8,074 bases of DNA from Geminicoccaceae bacterium (lineage in GTDB: Bacteria; Pseudomonadota; Alphaproteobacteria; Geminicoccales; Geminicoccaceae), in the NCBI GenBank assembly GCA_020446285.1, contig JAGREZ010000388.1, forward strand, positions 1 to 8,074, given 5' to 3'. Every line of letters begins with the position of its first letter. Position 1 is the first letter of the stretch. Under the pieces are notes generated by a model. It saw only the letters and a list, made by a program, of their open reading frames with translations, was not told the origin of the DNA and searched no databases. This document shows, one piece after another, positions 1 to 4,977 of the stretch. Position numbers and translations under genes: made by a program.

Positions 1-627
1 GGAATCGACCCGGGCCTGATCGTCCACGATTTCGATGCCGGGCTGCTTTCCGCATGTCTTGTCCTGGCCCCTGAACTTCCGCTTGCCAGCGCGATGGCCA
101 TGGTTCCGGCCATTGCAAACGGCTTCGCCGACGCTTTCGGAGCAGTCGCCCCGGCCGAGGTCGGATGTGCGTTCGCGTGGCCGGGTACCATCCGCATCAA
201 TGACGGCTCGTGCGGCCGCGTTCGTGCGGCCGCCTCGACCGGCGATCCCGCAGCCGAGCCCGATTGGCTCGTCATCGGCTTCGAGATCCGTTTTTTCGAG
301 GAAGGCGGCGGTGAACCGGGCCTGATTCCGGAACGCACGACGCTGCATGAGGAATGCTGCGCCTGCATCGAACCCGCAAGACTGCTCGAAGGCTGGGCTC
401 GCCACAGTCTTGTCTGGATCGACCGATGGCAGGAGGACGGCATGCGACGGTTGCATGAATCCTGGTGCGCCCGCATGCACCCGCCCGGCCGGACCGTGCA
501 GTTCGAACTCGGCGGACACAAGCACGCAGGCCGCTTCGTCGGGCTGGACGAACAGGGCGGGATGCTGCTGCAAACCGGCAACGGCGTGCAGCTGTTGCCA
601 CTCTCCCGCATGCTGGAAACGGTCTGA
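1..627 (+). CDS. Biotin/lipoate protein ligase-like protein with C-terminal DUF4444 domain (5'-truncated)
   Basis: The reading frame is open from the first base of the window, so this is the last 208 residues of a longer protein; its start lies outside. An in-frame ATG at 94 is internal. The visible part resembles the second half of a BPL/LplA/LipB-type catalytic domain: AWPGTI (residues 59-64) sits where BirA has KWPND, and CGRVRAAAS (71-79) where BirA has the catalytic-lysine segment. Residues about 165-208 (GRFVGLDEQGGMLLQ core) look like the small DUF4444 domain that caps this subfamily. The usual ligase lysine is not present at the expected place, so attachment of biotin or lipoate is unproven. 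The stop codon overlaps the next start (TGATG), which implies translational coupling to the DUF6505 gene. Family placement is from remembered family features, not a search. Confidence 0.75.
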   Translation, partial: GIDPGLIVHDFDAGLLSACLVLAPELPLASAMAMVPAIANGFADAFGAVAPAEVGCAFAWPGTIRINDGSCGRVRAAASTGDPAAEPDWLVIGFEIRFFEEGGGEPGLIPERTTLHEECCACIEPARLLEGWARHSLVWIDRWQEDGMRRLHESWCARMHPPGRTVQFELGGHKHAGRFVGLDEQGGMLLQTGNGVQLLPLSRMLETV

Positions 628-1106
628 TGCCCAAACTCGCACGCACCATCCATTTCGACGACTCCGATCGCAACATCTTCGCACGACCTGCGGACAGTGG
701 TGAGTGGGCGGTGGCCGGCGGTTTCGAGTTTTCCAACTGGAGCGATTGCGATCTCGTCGGCAAGGCGCGACAGGCATTCTCCAATGGCTGGCTGTCGCTG
801 GAAGGCTTCGGTCGTGCGACGCTGGTCGCCGTGGCCACGATCGAGGAAGCCGAAATCGAGGCACTCGCACAACGCCTGGCCGGGCATTTCGTGACCGTCT
901 ATGGCGCGCCCTCCATCGATGCGGCACTGCCGGCTGCCCACGAGGAAATCACCTTCATGCAGGAACTCTGCGCCGACCACGACCCGAATGTGCTCCTGAT
1001 CGTCCAGCGGGAGCTGACCCAGGCCGGTGTCAGGGAGAGCTTTCGCGCCATAACCCCGGCCGAGGCGAAACTCGATCTGGTCGCCATTCACGGGCATATC
1101 GACTGA
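627..1106 (+). CDS. DUF6505 family protein
   Basis: A 159-residue protein starting MPKLARTIHFDDSD. The ATG at 627 overlaps the upstream TGA by one base. Longer in-frame starts such as 465 lie inside the upstream gene and are not needed. It is mixed alpha/beta in character with no signal peptide or membrane segment, so probably cytoplasmic. Segments such as FDDSDRNIF, GEWAVAGGFEF, WLSLEGFGRATLVAVA and LTQAGVRESFRAITP match what I remember of the DUF6505 family, which commonly sits directly after the ligase-like gene in Alphaproteobacteria. No catalytic motif is evident and the function is unknown. The coupled expression suggests that it acts with, or on the same target as, the ligase-like protein. 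Its stop is only 3 bp from the stop of the converging deacylase gene. Confidence 0.72.
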   Translation: MPKLARTIHFDDSDRNIFARPADSGEWAVAGGFEFSNWSDCDLVGKARQAFSNGWLSLEGFGRATLVAVATIEEAEIEALAQRLAGHFVTVYGAPSIDAALPAAHEEITFMQELCADHDPNVLLIVQRELTQAGVRESFRAITPAEAKLDLVAIHGHID

Positions 1107-1109
1107 CGT

Positions 1110-1598
1110 TCAGCCCTGCCCTGCCGACCTCATCTCGACAGCGGAAGAAATTCTCCTGAGTTCGTCGAAATCGGTCGCGAAGACGCAATGCGGATGGCCG
1201 GCAGCGGCGAACAACCGTTCGAAGCGGGCGAGGTCAGGGTCGATGGCTGCCGGTACCGGCGTCAGGTGGCCGCAGGGCGCAACGCCGCCTATGGTGAAAC
1301 CGGTCTGGCGCTTGACCAGATCGGGATCGGCGCGGCCGGGCTCGCCGGAAAGCCCCAGTGCCTGCTTCAGCGCCTGCATGTCGCAGCGACGATCGCCGGC
1401 GACCAGTGCCATCACCGCCTGACCGTCATGGCTGAAGACCAGCGACTTGACGATGGCTCCCACATCCACGCCACAGGCTCTGGCCGCATCCTCAGCCGTA
1501 CGCGCGGTCGCCTGCAGCTCGATCACACGCGATGTGCTGCCGGCGGCCTCGAGCGCCGCCTGCACCCGCCTGACCGGCTCGCGTTCGAGCAGACTCAT
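1110..1598 (-). CDS. YbaK/EbsC-type aminoacyl-tRNA deacylase domain protein
   Basis: A 162-residue single-domain protein of the YbaK/ProX superfamily, whose members hydrolyse mischarged tRNAs in trans (for example Cys-tRNA(Pro) or Ala-tRNA(Pro)). Visible family features are the segment IVKSLVF, with the conserved lysine at residue 51; the VALVAGDRR-like strand (MALVAGDRRCD, 63-73); and the glycine-rich loop FTIGGVAPCGH (101-111), equivalent to the GGISPLGQ loop of YbaK. The length is normal for a free-standing editing protein. The ATG at 1598 overlaps the stop of the upstream GST gene (ATGA), and no independent Shine-Dalgarno is obvious, so it is probably translated by coupling. The exact tRNA substrate cannot be decided here: the loop looks more YbaK-like than ProX-like, and other free-standing homologues have different specificities. 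Confidence 0.85.
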   Translation of the reverse strand: MSLLEREPVRRVQAALEAAGSTSRVIELQATARTAEDAARACGVDVGAIVKSLVFSHDGQAVMALVAGDRRCDMQALKQALGLSGEPGRADPDLVKRQTGFTIGGVAPCGHLTPVPAAIDPDLARFERLFAAAGHPHCVFATDFDELRRISSAVEMRSAGQG

Positions 1599-2230
1599 GC
1601 GGGCATCGGTATCGACTGGTCGCGCTTCGGCACGTCATAGCCGCGCTGAAAGCCGGGTCGCGCCGCGAGCGCCTCGTACCATCGGCGGACATTGGAGAAG
1701 GATGTGATATCGATTTCCTGCCATTCGAAACGCGAGATCCAGGGCCAGGTGGCGATGTCGGCTATGGTCACATCGTCGCCAGCGAGAAAGGCATTCTCCG
1801 CCAGCCGTCGGTCCATGACGCCGTAGAGCCGCAATCCCTCCTTTTGATAGCGCTCCTGCGCATAGGGCGCCTTGCCGGGATTGAATCTCGTGAAGTGATG
1901 TACCTGCCCCAGCATCGGGCCGACGCCCCCCATCTGGAACATGAGCCATTCGAGCGTCGCAATGCGACCAGCGGCATCGGCTGGCAGAAACTTTCCCGTC
2001 TTCTCCGCAAGATAGATCAGAATCGCACCGGATTCGAACACGCTCTGCCCGTTGTCCCGATCGATGATCGCCGGAATCTTGTTGTTGGGGCTGATCTTCA
2101 GAAAATCCGGCGCGAACTGGTCGTCCTTGCCGATGTCGATTTCGTGGACCTCGTAGGTCAGCCCGCATTCCTCGAGCATGATGGAAACCTTGCGCCCGTT
2201 GGGCGTACTCCAGGTATAAAGGTCGATCAC
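1595..2230 (-). CDS. Nu-class glutathione S-transferase (YfcG/YghU-like disulfide reductase)
   Basis: A 211-residue cytosolic GST starting at GTG (2230). A G-rich Shine-Dalgarno (GGGGGAG) lies about 10 bases upstream, and the start matches the YfcG N-terminus (MIDLY...TPNG). Longer in-frame starts up to 2362 would add a low-complexity tail absent from the family. The N-terminal thioredoxin fold (1-85) carries STPNG (8-12), where Thr9 and Asn11 correspond to the residues that bind the GSH/GSSG sulfur region in Nu-class enzymes instead of a catalytic Tyr/Ser/Cys. It also carries KISPNNKIPAI with the cis-proline, and FESGAILIYLAEKTG. The C-terminal helical domain holds QMGGVGPMLGQVHHF and ADIATWPW. 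Nu-class enzymes bind two glutathiones and reduce disulfides, so a thiol-redox or stress role is expected. It is first in a two-gene unit with the YbaK-type deacylase. Confidence 0.9.
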   Translation of the reverse strand: MIDLYTWSTPNGRKVSIMLEECGLTYEVHEIDIGKDDQFAPDFLKISPNNKIPAIIDRDNGQSVFESGAILIYLAEKTGKFLPADAAGRIATLEWLMFQMGGVGPMLGQVHHFTRFNPGKAPYAQERYQKEGLRLYGVMDRRLAENAFLAGDDVTIADIATWPWISRFEWQEIDITSFSNVRRWYEALAARPGFQRGYDVPKRDQSIPMPA

Positions 2231-2272
2231 GGCGGTTTTCTCCCCCAAAGAGCCGATGACGCACCCGAACCA

Positions 2273-2289
2273 GCCGCCGGTCCGGCGGC
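2273..2289. promoter_or_regulatory. 17-bp GC-rich palindrome (candidate operator or 5'-UTR hairpin)
   Basis: The sequence GCCGCCGG-T-CCGGCGGC has perfect 8-bp arms around a single central base. It lies 43 bp upstream of the GST start. As DNA it could be a dimeric repressor site; as RNA in the GST leader it could fold, with the centre opening to a small loop. No T-run follows on either strand, so it is not an intrinsic terminator. Confidence 0.35.
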
Positions 2290-2324
2290 AGCGGGCGCTC
2301 CGCGTTAACACTTCGTTAGCATGC

Positions 2325-2337
2325 GATATGGCATATC
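2325..2337. promoter_or_regulatory. 13-bp AT-rich palindrome GATATGGCATATC (candidate operator)
   Basis: Perfect 6-bp arms (GATATG / CATATC) surround one central G, in the middle of the divergent region about 95 bp from the GST start and 150 bp from the decarboxylase start. An AT-rich symmetric site in a GC-rich genome, placed between divergent genes, is a typical setting for a transcription-factor site. No regulator is encoded nearby, so the identity is unknown. Confidence 0.35.
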
Positions 2338-2366
2338 TGGTTTGCGCGAGGAGCGGAATCAATCAC

Positions 2367-2395
2367 TGGACAAGTGGTATCCATTCCTTCATAAG
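2367..2395 (+). promoter_or_regulatory. Candidate sigma-70-type promoter for the PLP decarboxylase gene
   Basis: TGGACA at 2367-2372 (5 of 6 to TTGACA) is separated by 17 bp from CATAAG at 2390-2395 (4 of 6 to TATAAT). It ends about 90 bp before the decarboxylase ATG. Spacing is ideal, but the -10 element is only moderate, so this is a prediction. Confidence 0.35.
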
Positions 2396-2485
2396 CGCGA
2401 CCTCGTCATCAGTAAGCCTATGCACTGCGGCACGCGCGGCGGCGGCATTCTGATCTACTTGACTCTAACGGGTTGGGGGGTCGGC

Positions 2486-3664
2486 ATGATCCAGTCCTTC
2501 GGCGGCGCTGCGGCGCTGGTCTCTGCATTGCAGCACGACGCACCTGTTCTTGCCCTGCGTCGGCATATCCTGGTCCAGCGTGCGCGCGAAACCGTCCGGA
2601 GCTTCCCGGGCGATGTTCTCTACGCGGTCAAATGCAACGCGCATCCGGCCGTCCTGCAGGCTCTCTACGAGGGTGGTGTGCGCCAGTTCGATACCGCATC
2701 CATTGCCGAAATCCGGCTGGTGCGTGAGTTGCTTCCCGAGGCAAGGTGCCATTTCATGCACCCCGTGAAGTCGCGGGCGGCCATCAGCGAAGCCTATTAC
2801 GAACATGGTGTGCGTCGGTTCGTCGTCGATCATGTGAGCGAGCTCGAAAAGCTCTTCGCGATCTGCGAAGGCGGCTTCGATCTCGAGGTATTCGTTCGCC
2901 TCGCGGTCTGTGGCGAGGGCGCGGTTCTCAGCCTCGAGGGCAAGTTCGGCGCATCCCGGGATGAAGCCCTGACGCTTCTCCGGCGCGTGCGTGCCACGGC
3001 AAGGTCTTGCGGCATGACCTTCCATGTCGGCTCGCAGGCATTGTCTCCGGTGGCCTTCGTCAATGCCATCCGCCAGGCTGCGGACATTGCCGCGCGCGCG
3101 GGCGGCCTCGATCATCTCGATGTCGGCGGCGGCTTTCCTGCACGCTATGTCGGTGACGAACCGGATTTCTCCCTGTTCGTCGAGGCGATCGAGGTTGCGC
3201 TGGCGGAGACAGGGCTCGAATGCTCGCTGCAGTGTGAACCGGGCCGCATGCTCGTCGCCGACGGGGCATCGGTGTTCGCGCGGGTCGAGATGCGGCGCGG
3301 CCGCAGCCTCTTCATCAATGACGGCGTCTATGGCAATCTCGCCGAACTCAAGTGGGTCGGCCCGCAATTTCCCATGCGACTCGTGCGGCCCGCTCACGAA
3401 CCCCGTCGCGGTGCTGCCTCCTTCGACCTTTTCGGCCCCACCTGTGACAGCATCGACAGCATGCCGGGCCCCCACTGGTTGCCCGAGGACATCGTCGAAG
3501 GCGACTGGATCGAGGTCGGCATGATGGGTGCCTATTCCAATTCACTCGGCACCGACTTCAACGGCATGGGCCGTGCGCTCCAGGTCTTCCTCGAAGACGA
3601 GGCCTGGTACAATCTGCCGATGCCGGCAACCGACGATATCGTCGAGCAGGTCCGCGTCGCCTGA
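2486..3664 (+). CDS. Fold-type III PLP-dependent decarboxylase, ornithine/diaminopimelate decarboxylase family
   Basis: A 392-residue alanine-racemase-fold decarboxylase. Visible landmarks are YAVKCN with the PLP lysine (Lys49), FHVGSQ (His180, stacking on the PLP ring), the phosphate-binding GGGFP (214-218), CEPGR (250-254), GPTCDSID (318-325) with the catalytic cysteine of ODC (Cys320) and the partner Asp321, and GAYSNSLGTDFNGM (348-361). These match the ODC branch rather than DapDC, which has CESGD. However, the position of mouse ODC Asp332, which contacts the distal amine of ornithine, aligns by eye to Val291 (GVYGNLAELKWV), so ornithine is not assured as substrate. A polyamine-related or other amino acid is possible. 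I chose ATG 2486 because of its G-rich ribosome binding site and because upstream starts (2321, 2420) add non-family residues. It is monocistronic, with its own promoter region and terminator. Confidence 0.85.
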   Translation: MIQSFGGAAALVSALQHDAPVLALRRHILVQRARETVRSFPGDVLYAVKCNAHPAVLQALYEGGVRQFDTASIAEIRLVRELLPEARCHFMHPVKSRAAISEAYYEHGVRRFVVDHVSELEKLFAICEGGFDLEVFVRLAVCGEGAVLSLEGKFGASRDEALTLLRRVRATARSCGMTFHVGSQALSPVAFVNAIRQAADIAARAGGLDHLDVGGGFPARYVGDEPDFSLFVEAIEVALAETGLECSLQCEPGRMLVADGASVFARVEMRRGRSLFINDGVYGNLAELKWVGPQFPMRLVRPAHEPRRGAASFDLFGPTCDSIDSMPGPHWLPEDIVEGDWIEVGMMGAYSNSLGTDFNGMGRALQVFLEDEAWYNLPMPATDDIVEQVRVA

Positions 3665-3687
3665 GCATTCCGGCATCACAGAGGAAG

Positions 3688-3718
3688 ATGCCCCCGGCCC
3701 ATGGCTCGGGGGCATTTT
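3688..3718 (+). terminator. Intrinsic terminator of the PLP decarboxylase gene
   Basis: A perfect 9-bp stem (ATGCCCCCG / CGGGGGCAT) encloses a 10-base loop and ends in a short T-run (TTTT), starting 24 bp after the stop codon. The T-run is short but well placed. In the opposite direction the stem is not followed by T residues, so it would serve the plus-strand gene only. Confidence 0.75.
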
Positions 3719-3755
3719 CGTCCGATGACTGGAGTGACTGGCAGGGCGAGCGGGT

Positions 3756-4754
3756 TCAGGCAACCTCGAGCATGATCTTGCCGATATGGGTGCTGCTTTC
3801 CATGAGAGCATGGGCACTGGCTGCATCCGCCAATGGAAAGGTTCTGCTGATGACGGGCCTTACCTTGCCCGCCTCGATCAGCGGCCAGACCCGCGCTTCG
3901 AGTTCGCGGGCAATACCGCCCTTTTCGGCGATGCTGCGCGGGCGAAGCGTGCTGCCCGTCCATGTCAGTCTCTTGACCATCAGATTGACGAAATTCGCCG
4001 TGACCTTCGGACTCCTGAGCCAGGCGATCTGCACGAGCCGGCCGTCACTGGCCAGCGACTTGATATTGCGCTCGACATAGTCGCCTCCGACCATGTCGAG
4101 AATGACATCGACCCCCTTGCCGCCGTTTTCTCCACGCGCGATCCCGACAAAATCCTCTTCGTGATAGTTGATGGCCACATCCGCACCGAGTTCACGGCAG
4201 AAAGCGGCTTTTTCGCCGTTGCCGACGGTGGTGAGCACACGCGCGCCGAACTGCTTGGCGAGCTGGATCGCGGTGGTGCCGATGCCCGATGAGCCGCCAT
4301 GCACAAGGAAGGTCTCGCCTTCCTTCAATCCGCCGCGCTGAAAGACATTCGTCCATACGGTCATGAAGGTCTCGGGCAATGCGGCCGCCTCGATCATCGA
4401 AAGCCCCGCTGGCACCGGCAGCAGCTGCGGTTCCGGCACGGTGCAGTATTGGGCATATCCGCCACCCGAAAGCAGCGCGCATACCCGGTCGCCCACCTTG
4501 AACCGTCCGCTGCCGCGACCGAGCGCCACGATCTCGCCCGAGACCTCGAGGCCGGGGATCGGGCTTGCACCGGGCGGTGGCGGGTAACCGCCTGAACGCT
4601 GGATGACGTCGGGCCGATTGACGCCGGCAACCGCGACCTTCACCAGAACCTCGCCCTCGCCCGCCTCGGGCACCGGGCCGCGCACGGGAACCAGTACCTC
4701 GGGCCCGCCGGCCTCCCTGATCTCGATATGGTTCATCTCGCTCGGCAGCTTCAT
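3756..4754 (-). CDS. NAD(P)H quinone oxidoreductase, PIG3/zeta-crystallin-type medium-chain reductase
   Basis: A 332-residue zinc-free MDR-family enzyme. The N-terminal GroES-like domain shows VKVAVAGVNRPDVIQRSGGYPPPPGASPIPGLEVSGEIVALG (38-79), the typical substrate-domain signature of quinone reductases, plus VGDRVCALLSGGGYAQY. The Rossmann domain has VHGGSSGIGTTAIQLAK (151-167) for the dinucleotide pyrophosphate and FDP-like DMVGGDYVERN (220-230) further on. The cysteine cluster of zinc-dependent alcohol dehydrogenases is absent. ATG 4754 is preceded by a strong GGGAGGG ribosome binding site about 5 bases away, which decides it over the internal Met7. The expected role is NADPH-dependent reduction of quinones or alpha,beta-unsaturated carbonyls in the cytoplasm. 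It is transcribed divergently from the CoA transferase operon, so a role in that pathway (for example an enoyl reductase) is possible but unproven. Confidence 0.88.
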   Translation of the reverse strand: MKLPSEMNHIEIREAGGPEVLVPVRGPVPEAGEGEVLVKVAVAGVNRPDVIQRSGGYPPPPGASPIPGLEVSGEIVALGRGSGRFKVGDRVCALLSGGGYAQYCTVPEPQLLPVPAGLSMIEAAALPETFMTVWTNVFQRGGLKEGETFLVHGGSSGIGTTAIQLAKQFGARVLTTVGNGEKAAFCRELGADVAINYHEEDFVGIARGENGGKGVDVILDMVGGDYVERNIKSLASDGRLVQIAWLRSPKVTANFVNLMVKRLTWTGSTLRPRSIAEKGGIARELEARVWPLIEAGKVRPVISRTFPLADAASAHALMESSTHIGKIMLEVA

Positions 4755-4816
4755 CGTTCCCTCCCGCTCTTCCGCAGATCATGGCACCCGCCGTCGCGAA
4801 CCGAAGGAGGGAGCAC

Positions 4817-4861
4817 ATGACGATACACGGCAATATGTGCAAAACGCTCTGCAGGCGATAA
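4817..4861 (+). promoter_or_regulatory. Candidate 14-codon leader ORF upstream of the CoA transferase
   Basis: The ORF encodes MTIHGNMCKTLCRR and ends in TAA. It is preceded by AAGGAGG at 4804-4810, an excellent Shine-Dalgarno, 6 bases before the ATG. The start region (4806-4820) is 14/15 identical to the start region of the CoA transferase (4967-4981). The short frame contains ATA and AGG codons, unusual in a GC-rich genome, and two cysteines. It is out of frame with the downstream gene and ends 116 bp before it. It could be a regulatory leader peptide or small protein. It could also be a chance frame behind a duplicated ribosome binding site; I know of no homologue. Confidence 0.35.
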
Positions 4862-4923
4862 AGCAGAACCTCCGACGACTGGCCAGCCTTGCCGCGAGCC
4901 CTGCATCCGGGCATCACTCGAAC

Positions 4924-4949
4924 GGCGCGCTGCAAACGGCCGGCGCGCC
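4924..4949 (+). other. GC-rich hairpin in the CoA transferase 5' leader
   Basis: Perfect 7-bp arms GGCGCGC (4924-4930) and GCGCGCC (4943-4949) enclose a 12-base loop. The hairpin lies between the candidate leader ORF and the CoA transferase ribosome binding site, 28 bp before its ATG. No T-run follows, so simple intrinsic termination is unlikely. The right arm is itself part of the palindrome GGCGCGCC, so alternative pairing is possible. Confidence 0.35.
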
Positions 4950-4977
4950 ACATGACGCAGGCTTGAGGAGGGAGAAC

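Larger units (their letters stand above)
2231..2485. promoter_or_regulatory. Divergent intergenic region between GST and PLP decarboxylase
   Basis: This 255-bp stretch has no convincing gene. It must carry promoters for the GST unit (minus) and for the decarboxylase (plus). It contains two palindromes (2273-2289 and 2325-2337) and one plausible plus-strand sigma-70-like promoter, listed separately. Open frames crossing it start without ribosome binding sites and look like chance extensions of the neighbouring genes. I see no clear minus-strand promoter. Confidence 0.6.
4755..4977. promoter_or_regulatory. Divergent intergenic region between quinone oxidoreductase and CoA transferase
   Basis: This 223-bp region must hold control signals for both flanking units. 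I see no good sigma-70 promoter on either strand by eye. It does contain a short ORF with a strong ribosome binding site (4817-4861) and a GC-rich hairpin (4924-4949), described separately, which together make the plus-strand part look like a long 5' leader. Confidence 0.5.

Noticed and set aside
2231..2362. Extended N-terminus of the GST from ATG 2362
   Set aside because: GTG 2230 matches the YfcG-type start exactly and has a G-rich Shine-Dalgarno; the extension has no family counterpart.
2459..2464. TTGACT as a -35 element close to the decarboxylase start
   Set aside because: A -10 element at normal spacing would fall on the start codon and no match is seen there.
2321..2485. Extended N-terminus of the PLP decarboxylase from ATG 2321 or 2420
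   Set aside because: The extra residues do not look like the family, the upstream starts lack ribosome binding sites, and the 2321 ATG overlaps a palindrome in the control region.
2465..3475. 336-codon minus-strand open frame opposite the PLP decarboxylase
   Set aside because: It is antisense to a clear decarboxylase with all its motifs, and the translation is low-complexity with no recognisable domain.
4952..4966. Four-codon ORF (ATG to TGA) just before the CoA transferase
   Set aside because: Too short and without its own Shine-Dalgarno; it is most likely chance.
4603..4977. Extended N-terminus of the CoA transferase reaching into the divergent quinone reductase gene
   Set aside because: The CaiB-family N-terminus begins right after ATG 4978, which has a strong ribosome binding site; the extension would run antisense to the quinone reductase.
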